Part shown: positions 41,670 through 50,842 of the stretch, piece by piece
Numbering within the stretch: the first letter of the stretch is position 1
Layout of the letters: each line of letters begins with the position of its first letter
From: Rouxiella chamberiensis
GTDB lineage: Bacteria; Pseudomonadota; Gammaproteobacteria; Enterobacterales; Enterobacteriaceae
Assembly: GCF_026967475.1 (NCBI RefSeq)
Contig: NZ_CP114058.1
Coordinates: 3,906,001-3,970,000, forward strand
Direction of reading: 5' to 3'
DNA: 64,000 bases
The notes under the pieces: generated by a model
What the model was told of the DNA's origin: nothing
Seen by the model: the letters and a program-made list of their open reading frames with translations, nothing else
Databases searched by the model: none
Program-made: the position numbers and the translations under genes

Positions 41670-42615
41670 ATGTCAAAGTTGTCCACTTCCGAATTACGCG
41701 GTTATCAGCAAATCTGTGGCCAGAACGGTGCGATGCTGGTCATTGCCTGCGACCAACGCGGCGGCATGCGTACTCTGCTTGCCAGTGACCCCGAGCAGCA
41801 AGCCTCCATTTCCGAAAAACAGCTTGGCCTGATTAAAGCCGACATTACGCAATATCTTGCCAGCAAGGCGTCCTGCGTTCTGGTGGACCCTATCTGCGCC
41901 GTTCCACAACTGGTTGATGATGGCATTATCGCCCGCGACACCGCATTGCTCATCGGGCTGGATGCTTCCGGCTGGGATAATTCCCCTGAAGGTTACCGCC
42001 TTTCTCGCCTGGCGAAAGATGTGGATGCCCGCCGCGGTTCGCGAGCTGGGTGCCACCGGCGGAAAAATCATGGTGTATCTGCGCTCCGATAAACCGGAAG
42101 CCAATCAGCACAATATTGATATTCTGCATAAGTGCATCGACGACTTCTCTCGCGAAGATCTGCTGCTGGTGGTTGAGTTTCTGACCTATAAACTGGATAG
42201 CGAAACGGACGAAGAGTATAAAGCCAAAGTGCCGGAGCTGATTTATGGCGGAACGGAAATCTGTTTAAAAGCCGGTTCCAAAGTGCTGAAACTGCCTTAT
42301 CCGGGTTCAAAAGATGCCTGCGCAGCCATCACCAAGCTTGCGGGCGACGTGCCCTGGGCGGTACTGTCGGCAGGGGTTGATCACACCACCTTCCTGAAAC
42401 AGGTCGAAGACGCCATGAGTACCGGCGCGTCGGGCGTTATTGCAGGACGTTCACTGTGGAAAGACTGCATTTCCCTGGACCACGATACAACCCGAACCAA
42501 ACTGGAAACGGTCGCGGTGCCGCGTTTGAAAGAGTTGCAGGCGGTGATTCAGAAACATTACAAAGCGGCGCAAAAGGGTAAAAACGCCTCAACCGAACAG
42601 GTGGAACATGTCTGA
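41670..42615 (+). CDS. Class I aldolase, tagatose-1,6-bisphosphate/LacD-YihT family (frame broken once)
   Basis: A TIM-barrel class I aldolase similar to LacD tagatose-1,6-bisphosphate aldolase and YihT. MLVIACDQRGGMR, VLVDPICAVPQL, the Schiff-base candidate lysine in SKVLKLPYPGSK and the end VPWAVLSAGVDHTTFL with GASGVIAGRSLW fit the family. An extra base at 42036-42040 (GTTC read as GGTTC) breaks it; corrected, it reads KDVDARRVRELGATGGKIMV, about 314 residues. It should cleave a ketose bisphosphate or related phosphosugar produced from the PTS substrate. The next gene overlaps it by 8 bp. Confidence 0.82.
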
Positions 42616-43186
42616 GAAAAGAGAAGTTTTTAACGTCGATGCGCTGACCAAGGCGGGTAAACGGGTCATTCTGGTCAACGGGATCCCTGCTTCCGGCAAG
42701 AGCAGTCTCGCCGTTGAACTCTCTGCTCAGACTGGCTGGTTGTCATTGTCGCTGGATGGCGTCAAAAATCCTTTTCTGCAACGGCTCGAAGGGGTAGACC
42801 GCGCATTCAACCGCAAGCTGGGTCAAGCCAGTTATCAGGTTATCTGGTCGATTATTGGCGATGCGCCGCAAGGTTCTTCCTTTATTGTCGATGCCTGGTT
42901 CGGTTTTCAGCCTAAAGAGGTACTGGAAACGTATCTGACTCAGGCCGGGGTTACGCAGGTGCTGGAAATCTGGTGCCAGATTTCGCCCGACAGTGCCGGT
43001 GCACGATATCAAGCGCGATTAGGGGATCGTCTTCCCGGACATTTAGGCGCGGAATATATTCCCGAACTAAAAGTTCTGGCCGAAAAAGCGCAGCCAATGG
43101 AATTGGGTCCGGTCTATTATTCAGATCAGGAACGTCCGGCAGATATTTATGCCATCAAGGAATGGATTGCAAATAATTTGCCTTAA
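42608..43186 (+). CDS. P-loop kinase of the carbohydrate locus
   Basis: A 192-residue P-loop NTPase with Walker A GIPASGKSS (residues 25-33), resembling small-molecule kinases and chloramphenicol phosphotransferase-like proteins. SLSLDGVKNPFL and FIVDAWFGFQPKEVL are in the positions of substrate-binding and lid segments. It overlaps the aldolase gene by 8 bp, so they are coupled. The order suggests that it phosphorylates an intermediate on the path to the aldolase substrate, a suggestion from context only. The frame is intact. Confidence 0.75.
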   Translation: MSEKREVFNVDALTKAGKRVILVNGIPASGKSSLAVELSAQTGWLSLSLDGVKNPFLQRLEGVDRAFNRKLGQASYQVIWSIIGDAPQGSSFIVDAWFGFQPKEVLETYLTQAGVTQVLEIWCQISPDSAGARYQARLGDRLPGHLGAEYIPELKVLAEKAQPMELGPVYYSDQERPADIYAIKEWIANNLP

Positions 43187-43415
43187 TACCGCGAGTGCAG
43201 ACGCATAGAGTCATTATTACGTTATTGTCTAATTATGTTAACTGACATATATATCAATTTATTTTGATAGCTATGCCATTATTTTCAGAAAGTCCATATT
43301 ATTATTTTTTATCAATGATAAATAGGCGTGACTGGATCACAGTTTTGAATAGCGTTAACTATGATACTGAGATAAGTCATTTTTATTTTCTAATGAAAGA
43401 TTATTAAGAGGCAAA

Positions 43416-43859
43416 ATGTTAACTGACTGGATTAATGAAAGTAATATTAGCATCGTTGAACAGACGCAAGACTGGCAAAGTGCTGTCGCATTGGCTGTTC
43501 AACCTTTAATAGAAACCGGTGCCGTCGAACCGCGCTATCTTCAGGCCATCTATGACATGCATCGCGAAATCGGCCCCTATTATGTACTGGGCGAAGGGAT
43601 CGCCATGCCACATGCACGGCCCGAAGAAGGCGTAATTCGTACTGCATTATCTCTGGTCATTGTTAATAACGGCGTTGAATTCCACAGTGAAGATAACGAT
43701 CCGGTTTATATCGTCTTTGCACTGGCGGCTATCGACAGTAATTCCCATATCGAAATGATAGCCAGCCTCTCACACTTGTTTTGTGATGATGAGGTCGTGG
43801 AAAAGTTAAGGAACTGCCGAAGCAAGGATGCTGTCCTGCAGGCTATCGAGCAATATTAA
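43416..43859 (+). CDS. PTS system IIA component (UlaC/mannitol-fructose type)
   Basis: A 147-residue PTS EIIA. The phosphorylated histidine is His66 in GEGIAMPHARPEEG, the typical EIIA signature. It accepts phosphate from HPr and passes it to the IIB encoded next. AGAGG precedes the ATG. A 230-bp AT-rich gap separates it from the kinase gene, so the PTS genes may have their own promoter. Confidence 0.92.
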   Translation: MLTDWINESNISIVEQTQDWQSAVALAVQPLIETGAVEPRYLQAIYDMHREIGPYYVLGEGIAMPHARPEEGVIRTALSLVIVNNGVEFHSEDNDPVYIVFALAAIDSNSHIEMIASLSHLFCDDEVVEKLRNCRSKDAVLQAIEQY

Positions 43860-43884
43860 CTCTCTTCTATCCTAAGGAAAACCC

Positions 43885-44196
43885 ATGAAAAAGTTATCAA
43901 TTCTAGCGGTGTGCGGTGCAGGTCTCGGAAGCAGTTTTGCCTGTGAAATGAGTATCGAAGCGGCCTTGAAAGACTTGGGTATTGATGCCGACCTGTCACA
44001 TTGCGATATTTCGAGCGCGACCTCTACCCGCGCAGACATTATTTTCACCGGTGAAAACTTCCGTTCGCAGTTCGCTCACTATAATGTCACGGCCAAAATT
44101 ATCTATTTAAAGCGCCTCGTCGACAAAAATGAAATTAAAGAAAAAATTACGCCTGTGCTGCAAGAAATGGGCCTTATGGCGAATACACCCAGTTAA
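43885..44196 (+). CDS. PTS system IIB component (ascorbate/galactitol type)
   Basis: A 103-residue EIIB with the phosphocysteine Cys10 in AVCGAGLGSSF, the signature of the lactose/ascorbate/galactitol IIB class. It relays phosphate from IIA to the sugar carried by IIC. It starts 25 bp after the IIA gene with AAGGAA as ribosome binding site. Confidence 0.92.
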   Translation: MKKLSILAVCGAGLGSSFACEMSIEAALKDLGIDADLSHCDISSATSTRADIIFTGENFRSQFAHYNVTAKIIYLKRLVDKNEIKEKITPVLQEMGLMANTPS

Positions 44197-44277
44197 TTAA
44201 AATAGATAGCCAAAAAAATAATATATAAGCATCTTACCCAATAGCTCGATCACCGTGAACTCTACAGGGGACTTTAT

Positions 44278-45542
44278 ATGTCTTTCCTTCACTTTATTGT
44301 AAACGACGTACTCGGCCAGGCGTCAATTTTAATATCCCTGATTGCTATGATCGGGCTGATTGCCCTGAAAAAAGCCCGGGGCAAGTGATTACCGGCACAC
44401 TGAAAACACTGCTTGGATTTTTAGTCTTACTGTCCGGCGCCAGCATTATTGTTAATACATTGACCTTTTTGGGTGAGATATTCCAGAAGGGATTCAACAT
44501 GCGGGGTATTGTAACCGACGTCGGCTCCATCGCCGGTATTGCCCAGCAAACCCTCGGGCGTGAAACGGCATTAATCATGGTATTGGCTTTTATCGTAAAT
44601 ATCCTGATTGCGCGCTTTACCCGTTTTAAATATATCTTTCTTACCGGTCAGGCTTCGCTGTGGATGGCTACGGTCTGCTCCGTCATTGGCTATATGGGCG
44701 GCCTGCGCGGGACCGAATTGATTGTGATAGGCGGCGTGATTGCCGGTGTCATGGCGGTCGGCATGCCGGTTCTGGCGCAGCCTATCGTGCGCAAGATTAC
44801 CGGTTCCGACGATATCGCCCTCGGCCATTTCTGCACCATTGGCTATATCATTCAGGCTGGCGTGGCGAAAGTGACCGGCGACGTCAGTAAAAGCACCGAA
44901 GATTTCGAACTGCCTCAGGCCTTTTCCTTCCTGCAGGATACCTACCTGTCGATGATGGTTGTAATGATCCCTATCTACCTGATCCCGGCTGCCGTGGCGG
45001 GTCCTGAGGTCATTGCGCCATTATCCAATAATGTTAACTATATGGTTTACGCCTTCCTGCAGGCCATACAGTTCGTGGTGGGGGTTTATGTCCTGCTGGC
45101 CGGTGTGCGCCTGCTGCTGGCAGAAATCGTACCGGCTTTCCGTGGCATTGCGCTGCGCATCGTTCCGAATGCCATTCCGGCGCTGGACTGTCCGGTTCTA
45201 TTCCCTTATGCGCCCAACGCGGTAATTATCGGATTCATTTCGACCACCATCGGCTCGATTATCGGCATGTTCCTGTTCCCGACCATCGGTCTGGCGATGA
45301 TTTTGCCCGGCATGCTGACCAACTTCTTCGCCGGAGGCACCGCCGGTATCTTTGGTAACGCGGTCGGCGGACGTCGCGGGGCGATTATCGGCGGTATCTT
45401 CCACGGGCTGTTTATTACCCTGCTGCCTGCACTGTTGCTGCCGCTGCTCGGTAAATTCGGTTTATCCAATGTGACCTTCAGCGACTCGGACGTGATAAGC
45501 GTCGGGCTGGTATTTGGTCATTTACTTAACTTCTTCCACTAG
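44278..45542 (+). CDS. PTS system IIC component, ascorbate (UlaA) family, frame broken once
   Basis: The membrane permease of an ascorbate-family PTS, about 421 residues with some ten hydrophobic segments. The N-terminal MSFLHFIVNDVLGQ leads to a frameshift at the A run 44368-44373 (seven A expected); corrected it reads LIALKKSPGQVITGTLKTLL, very like UlaA. Later landmarks include NAIPALDCPVLFPYAPNAVI and FAGGTAGIFGNAVGGRRG. The substrate is probably not ascorbate itself, because no ula catabolic genes are present. Confidence 0.9.
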
Positions 45543-45559
45543 GTTCCCCGGAGGCTGAC

Positions 45560-45865
45560 ATGACGACTGAAATCGACGCTATTCTTGCTCAAAACCTGGC
45601 CCCTGCCGATTGTGCAAAAGCGCTTAATGAACTGGGTAAAAGCTACGCTGAACAGCAAAATACCGATGCGGCGATCGCCTGCTGGGAAAAAAGCATGGCG
45701 TGTTACGGTAAGCCCGGTTTTGCACAGGCACAACTGATGAAAGCGTATAACGCCAAACGGCGTGAATGCTCACAGGCCGGAGACGGCAAAGGGCTGGAGC
45801 TTTACTCCGATAAAATCGACGGATTAATGCAAAAAAGCAAAGACGCCATCCGCTACGGCTTCTAA
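45560..45865 (+). CDS. Small TPR-like protein at the end of the PTS operon
   Basis: A 101-residue all-helical protein of unknown function, 17 bp after the IIC gene and therefore in the same operon. One helix pair (NELGKSYAEQQNTDAAIACW with EKSMACYGKPGFAQAQL) has the look of a tetratricopeptide repeat. No signal peptide or catalytic motif is visible. Confidence 0.6.
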   Translation: MTTEIDAILAQNLAPADCAKALNELGKSYAEQQNTDAAIACWEKSMACYGKPGFAQAQLMKAYNAKRRECSQAGDGKGLELYSDKIDGLMQKSKDAIRYGF

Positions 45866-45918
45866 GTTTCAATTTATTGAATATGCAGCGATAAATTCCG
45901 CTTTTTATCCTCATTTCA

Positions 45919-45950
45919 AGGCCAGATCCCGTTTGGGACTGGTCTTTTTC
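45919..45950 (+). terminator. Terminator of the PTS operon
   Basis: A stem of about 11 bp (AGGCCAGATCCC with GGGACTGGTCT, with a mismatch) and a GTTT loop, followed by TTTTTCTTT. Confidence 0.85.
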
Positions 45951-46013
45951 TTTAAACCTTAACCGATAGCCCCTATGATGAAGCTTACATTTTGAACATA
46001 AGGCGAGGGATTT

Positions 46014-46829
46014 ATGTCGGTAAAACTCATTGCAGTAGATATGGATGGAACCTTTCTCGACGACAGTAAAAAATACAATAAAGAGAAATTTCTGGCGCAA
46101 TATCATCAACTCAAAGCGCAGGGGATCAAGTTTGTGGTCGCCAGCGGCAATCAGTACTACCAGCTGAAGTCTTTCTACCCTGAAATCGAAGCCGATATCG
46201 CCTTTGTGGCCGAAAATGGCGCTTATATCGTCAACGAAGGCAAAGACTTGTCCGTAGCTGAACTGAGTCGCGAATCGGTCGCCAAAATCCTCGCGTTTAT
46301 CGATGCCACGCCGGGCCTGAATACCGTGATTTGCGGCAGAGACAGCGCCTACATTCTGGCGTCGCAGCCCGAGGCGTTTTATCAGAAGATGAAGAACTAC
46401 TATCACCGCCTGAAGAAAATCGAAAGTTATCAGGAAATCGACGACCAGATTTTCAAATTCGCGACCAATATCGACGATGCGCATCTGGCGAAGTTTATGA
46501 CCTCTCTCGACGAGGCGCTGGGCGACATTATTACCTCGGTTTCCAGTGGACACGGTTCGGCTGACCTGATCATTCCGGGGCGTCACAAGGCCAACGGCTT
46601 GCGTATGCTGCAAGAGATTTGGGGCATCGAGGATAGCGAAGTCGTGGCCTTCGGCGATGGCGGCAACGATGTCGAAATGCTGAAACAGGCAGGCTTCGGA
46701 TTTGCGATGGCTAACGGCATGCCCGCTGCCAAACAGGCAGCGAGCTATTCAACCGTTTCCAACAATGAGGAAGGCGTGTTGAAAATCATCGATAAAGTGT
46801 TGGCTCGTGAAGAGCCATTTAACCACTAA
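46014..46829 (+). CDS. Cof-type HAD sugar phosphatase (YbiV/SupH-like)
   Basis: A 271-residue HAD-superfamily Cof-type phosphatase, likely acting on sugar phosphates. Motif I is VDMDGTFLD (nucleophile Asp9), motif II VASGNQY, and motif III/IV HKANGLRML with FGDGGNDVEML. It most resembles E. coli YbiV. It has its own promoter region after the PTS terminator, although a link with that sugar pathway is possible. The frame is intact. Confidence 0.85.
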   Translation: MSVKLIAVDMDGTFLDDSKKYNKEKFLAQYHQLKAQGIKFVVASGNQYYQLKSFYPEIEADIAFVAENGAYIVNEGKDLSVAELSRESVAKILAFIDATPGLNTVICGRDSAYILASQPEAFYQKMKNYYHRLKKIESYQEIDDQIFKFATNIDDAHLAKFMTSLDEALGDIITSVSSGHGSADLIIPGRHKANGLRMLQEIWGIEDSEVVAFGDGGNDVEMLKQAGFGFAMANGMPAAKQAASYSTVSNNEEGVLKIIDKVLAREEPFNH

Positions 46830-46972
46830 CTGTTGCACTGGTTGGTAAATACATCGTTGCCATGTGGGCAAACGTTGTTGCTGGCGGGAATGATTTTAAA
46901 AAGCGATCCCGCCGCGCCAGTGCCGCAGCCAGCAAGCAAGAGCAAACTCATCATCAGGATAGTCAATTTCAT
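46826..46972 (-). CDS. Small lipoprotein (48 aa)
   Basis: A 48-residue predicted lipoprotein. MKLTILMMSLLLLAGC carries a perfect lipobox (LLAGC), and about 32 residues follow, including two cysteines (VCPHG and NQCNS). GGAAC lies six bases before the ATG. It is convergent with the HAD gene, overlapping it by 4 bp. I do not recognise the family. Confidence 0.6.
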   Translation of the reverse strand: MKLTILMMSLLLLAGCGTGAAGSLFKIIPASNNVCPHGNDVFTNQCNS

Positions 46973-47156
46973 TAAAGTTCCAGCGTAGACACAGGTAAGC
47001 AAAGCATGGGAATCCCCATGTAAATCCAGCATAACCGATATCGAGCCGGTAAAATGCCTTTCTTTTCTACTGTAGTGCGCACCTCTACGCTGTCAATCCA
47101 TCGCCCGCCAACTCGTGATTCATTCACCTATTATTCGTTGTTGTGTGAGCCATTGT

Positions 47157-48893
47157 TTAGTTATTGACCTTCTCACGCACCGGTACCGCACCTGATTGAT
47201 GGACCGCGATGTAACGCTCATACCGCGAAGGTTTCAGTTTTGCCAGGTCGACCAGCACCAGGCCATCGATACAGTTATTGAAAGCAGGATCGCTGCCGAA
47301 ATCGATAAACTGCACGCCGCCCGTTTCGCAAAGTTCTGAATACTGTTTATAAAGCGGCGGAATGCTGCATCCCAAATTGGCGAGCAGGCGTTTCAGACGC
47401 TGCAAATCCTGCGGATAACTGTCGCCGCTGAACTGGGCCAGCACGTCGGGAAGCGAAGCAGGGTAAGGACGTCTTGAGGTGGCAAGCGGCAGGTCGGGGG
47501 CAAAGTACAGACGGTAAAAAGCAATCAGCAGGTCACGGGCAGCCAGCGGCAAGCCGCCAGAAATGGAAACCGGGCCAAAGAGATAACGATATTGCGGATA
47601 TTTCGCCAGATACGCGCCAATGCCCAACCACAGATAATCCAGTCCCCGTTTTCCCCAATAGGCGGGTTGAATAAAGCTGCGGCCCAGCTCGATGCCTTGC
47701 GCCAGAATCGGGTCCATCTGGTGTCCGTAATGAAACAGACTCTGACTGTAAATGCCCTCGGCTTTCTGCGGGTCGAGCTGCAGGGCGGTAGGGATAAAGC
47801 GGTAGGCACCGACGATTTCCAGCGCCTGCGGATCCCACAGCACCAGATGATAATAGTCGTCATCATAGCCGTCGAGATCGCGGCGACGACCGCTACCTTC
47901 GCCCACGGCGCGGAAGGCGATTTCCCGCAGACGACCCAGTTCGCGCAGAATTGGCACGGAGTCTTCCTCGCCACGACGATAAAGATAAATCAACTTTCCG
48001 TCGGGCGTCTGCCCCAGCACTTCACTGGCTTCCAGCGCATGTTTGAGAACGGCGCGGTCTTCGGCGCGCGCGATAGCCGATTCGGTGCGAAACAGCGCGG
48101 ATTTTCCCTGACCAAGACGATAGACGTGCTTGCGAAAGCGTGCGGCGAGATCCTTTGCCCGCGAGTGACCATCATGCCAGCTGTCATAGGGAATGCGCGC
48201 GCCAATCTGCAATTTCAATGTACTACCACGATGCCCGAACATTTCGTGAACCAGCAGCAGCGTGGCAATCGGCTTGTAAATCATCGAGCCAAGATAAAAC
48301 AGCGCGCTGTTGTTACCGCTGATGTGTACCGGCACGATAGCGGCACGCGTTCTGGCAGCCAGTTTTATGAAACCGCTGTGCCATCGGCCGTCGCGCACGC
48401 CCTTGGACGTCATGCGAGAGACTTCACCCGCCGGAAACACAATCAGTACGCCCTGATTTTCAAGATGTGCCTGCATGGTGGCTATGGGCGCGCGTCCGGT
48501 GCGGTTTTTCATGTTGTCGACCGGGATAATCAAACTGCTCAAAGATTCAATTTGCGACAGCAGCCGATTGGCGACAACTTTGACATCGCTGCGCACCGAG
48601 GCGACGGCGCTTAACAGCGCCAGACCTTCCAGCGTACCGATAGGATGATTGGCGACAATGACCACCGGCCCGTAACTCGGGATCTGCTCCAGACAGCGGT
48701 CAGAAAGTTCGCAGCGGATCTGAAAGTGGTCAAGAATCTGTTCGACCATATCGACGCCTTTCAGATGGCGATGATGCTCTGCCAGTTGCTGAAACTCCTT
48801 CTCGCGAAACAGCTGTTTTAACAGATTGAGTTGCCAGGAAGGGGTTTTACGCTGCGGGGCAAGATCCTGAAGTACGTGGTCCATGCTAAACAT
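47157..48893 (-). CDS. olsF: Bifunctional ornithine-lipid acyltransferase OlsF
   Basis: A 578-residue two-domain acyltransferase. The N-terminal half is PlsC-like (motif I VANHPIGTLEG; motif III FPAGEVSRM), an O-acyltransferase. The C-terminal half is a GNAT-fold N-acyltransferase of the OlsB/hemolysin type (VGAYRFIPTAL, ELGRSFIQPAYWGKRGL, YLFGPVSIS). This fusion is what OlsF of Serratia proteamaculans has; it makes ornithine lipids, phosphorus-free membrane lipids, from ornithine and acyl-ACP. I use the ATG at 48893, preceded by GGAGG at 7 nt, rather than 48932. The frame is intact over the entire length. Confidence 0.85.
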   Translation of the reverse strand: MFSMDHVLQDLAPQRKTPSWQLNLLKQLFREKEFQQLAEHHRHLKGVDMVEQILDHFQIRCELSDRCLEQIPSYGPVVIVANHPIGTLEGLALLSAVASVRSDVKVVANRLLSQIESLSSLIIPVDNMKNRTGRAPIATMQAHLENQGVLIVFPAGEVSRMTSKGVRDGRWHSGFIKLAARTRAAIVPVHISGNNSALFYLGSMIYKPIATLLLVHEMFGHRGSTLKLQIGARIPYDSWHDGHSRAKDLAARFRKHVYRLGQGKSALFRTESAIARAEDRAVLKHALEASEVLGQTPDGKLIYLYRRGEEDSVPILRELGRLREIAFRAVGEGSGRRRDLDGYDDDYYHLVLWDPQALEIVGAYRFIPTALQLDPQKAEGIYSQSLFHYGHQMDPILAQGIELGRSFIQPAYWGKRGLDYLWLGIGAYLAKYPQYRYLFGPVSISGGLPLAARDLLIAFYRLYFAPDLPLATSRRPYPASLPDVLAQFSGDSYPQDLQRLKRLLANLGCSIPPLYKQYSELCETGGVQFIDFGSDPAFNNCIDGLVLVDLAKLKPSRYERYIAVHQSGAVPVREKVNN

Positions 48894-49036
48894 AGAATGT
48901 CCTCCGGTTGAATTAGCTCGACCATAGGACATGACAATGACATTTCTATTTCAGCAGGATGACGGAATCTAGAATCTCGTGTGGCCGTTTTATGGCAATG
49001 TCGTCTTCAGATGAGAGGCCAGGGCCGGAGTTGGCA

Positions 49037-49948
49037 TCACGCAGGGCGTGAATAAATGTCGCCGAAGCCGCTGAAGTCTTTCAATTGCTCAATCCACCAT
49101 TTTGCAGCATTGCCGCAGGAATTTTCATTCCAGGCCAGATAAGCCATGTCCTGATGACATTCGGCATCCAGCGTTTTTTCGACAAGATCTCCTGACTGCA
49201 GATAAGGCTCGGCAAGGTAGCGCGGTAAATAACCGCATCCGAGCGCGGCCGCCTGCGCTGTCACTTTGGCGGTAAAATCATGCACGGTCAGGATTTTTTG
49301 CCGATCGAGAATGCGTAAATCTGCGCCGCTGGCGTGTACCGAAGAATCCTGAATCACCACGGCCCGATATTGGCGCACATTTTCGCGATCCAGCGGTTCT
49401 TCAAGAGCGGCAAGCGGATGGCGAGGCGAAATGGCGAACACGTAATCCAGCAGGCCGAGCGGGAAGCAGCCAATGCCGACGCGCGTGACCGGTTCACGAA
49501 CCGCACCAATGATGATATCGGCACGATGATAAAGCAGCGCCTCCCAGGTGCCGGCCAGCACTTCATGGGTAAAGTGCAGCTGCGTGTGCTGATGTTGCTG
49601 ATAAAACAGATCAATGAGCGGCGTAAGCAGTGACAGAGGCACAGAGGCGTCAAGCGCCAGCGTCAGTTTGCTTTCCCAGCCGCTCTCGACATACTGGGCT
49701 TCCTGCTCCAGCTCACTCACCGCCTGAAGCAGCACCCGCCCTTTATCCAGCATCAGTTTTCCGGTGCTGGTAAAGGTCGCCCGGTGACCGGAACGGTCGA
49801 GCAGCTTGATGTTCAAGTCGCTCTCCATCTTCTGAATGGTGTAACTCAGCGCGGAGGGCGTTTTGAACAAGGTGGCTGCCGCTGCCGCAAACGAGCCATG
49901 ACGTTCGAGGGCATCCAGAATCAGCAGGGCTTCAAGGCTTAATTTCAT
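49037..49948 (-). CDS. LysR-family regulator (YhaJ-like)
   Basis: A 303-residue LysR-type regulator. The N-terminal domain (SLEALLILDALERHGSFAAA, TPSALSYTIQKMESDLNIKL, DRSGHRATFTSTG) is closest in pattern to E. coli YhaJ. The effector domain contains EVLAGTWEALLYHRADIIIG. Regulated gene unknown; it lies downstream of olsF on the opposite side from the YheO-type gene. The frame is intact. Confidence 0.87.
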   Translation of the reverse strand: MKLSLEALLILDALERHGSFAAAAATLFKTPSALSYTIQKMESDLNIKLLDRSGHRATFTSTGKLMLDKGRVLLQAVSELEQEAQYVESGWESKLTLALDASVPLSLLTPLIDLFYQQHQHTQLHFTHEVLAGTWEALLYHRADIIIGAVREPVTRVGIGCFPLGLLDYVFAISPRHPLAALEEPLDRENVRQYRAVVIQDSSVHASGADLRILDRQKILTVHDFTAKVTAQAAALGCGYLPRYLAEPYLQSGDLVEKTLDAECHQDMAYLAWNENSCGNAAKWWIEQLKDFSGFGDIYSRPA

Positions 49949-50206
49949 TGGCGAATTCCTGTGTAAAATTCAGCAACATAGTGAGATATCAACCTATCAG
50001 CAAGCCGTCGATTTGCCTATTGTTTCGGCGGCATAATCTGTGCGGATACGGACTGTTATTTTTAGGGATGCGGCAGGTCACGCAAAAAATGAAAATAATC
50101 ACGGATTGATAAAGAGTAGCTGCGCGGTTGCGCATTTGCCGTGGGGATGTCGAGGCGTGGCTTAATGCTGTATTATCAGGCGCTCCAGTCAGAACCGGAA
50201 ATGCCT

Positions 50207-50842
50207 ATGAGCACCGCCAACGCCTTTCAGCCCGTCAATTATCAGGTTATCGCTGACAGTATTGCGACGCTGCTGTTTCCGCACGCCGAAGTGATTCTCC
50301 ATGATCTCGCGACTCAGCGCGTGGTACACATCGCCAACAACCTGTCGAAGCGCAAGATTGGCGATGACTCTGCGCTGGATGAACTGCCGGATGACGCGAT
50401 GTCGGTGCAAAGCATCGGGCCTTACGAGAAGCTGAACTGGGACGGGCAACGCCTGCGTTCCATCACCAGTATTTTGCGCAACGAGCAGGGCGAGGCGGTG
50501 ATGGCATTGTGCATTAACCTCAACTATTCGGTGCTGGAACAGGCGCGCGATGCGCTGAACCTGTTCTTTCAGGCCAGCCGCCTCATGCCGCAACCCGATG
50601 CGCTGTTTCGTGACGACTGGCAGGAGCGTATCAACACTTTTCTGCATGCCTGGCTGCATAAAAACAATCTGGCGCTGAACAGCCTGAGTCGACAGGATAA
50701 ACGTCAGCTGGTTGAAGCGCTGTATCACGAACGGGCTTTCGAAGGCCGAAGCGCGGTCGATTACGTGGCAAACGTGCTGTCGATGGGCAGGGCCACCGTC
50801 TATAAATATGTGAAGGCCCTACGCGAAACCTCCTCGTTATAA
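50207..50842 (+). CDS. YheO/DauR-type PAS and HTH transcriptional regulator
   Basis: A YheO-family regulator of about 211 residues. The N-terminal PAS-like YheO domain (YQVIADSIATLLFPHAEVILHDL, with ISNL-like HIANNLSKRKIG) is followed by an HTH_22 domain (DKRQLVEALYHERAFEGRSAVDYV, LSMGRATVYKYVKAL). In Pseudomonas the relative DauR represses D-arginine catabolism genes. Here it converges on and overlaps by 6 bp the ornithine-cyclodeaminase-like gene, making it the likely regulator of that gene pair. The ATG at 50201 is an alternative start. Confidence 0.83.
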   Translation: MSTANAFQPVNYQVIADSIATLLFPHAEVILHDLATQRVVHIANNLSKRKIGDDSALDELPDDAMSVQSIGPYEKLNWDGQRLRSITSILRNEQGEAVMALCINLNYSVLEQARDALNLFFQASRLMPQPDALFRDDWQERINTFLHAWLHKNNLALNSLSRQDKRQLVEALYHERAFEGRSAVDYVANVLSMGRATVYKYVKALRETSSL

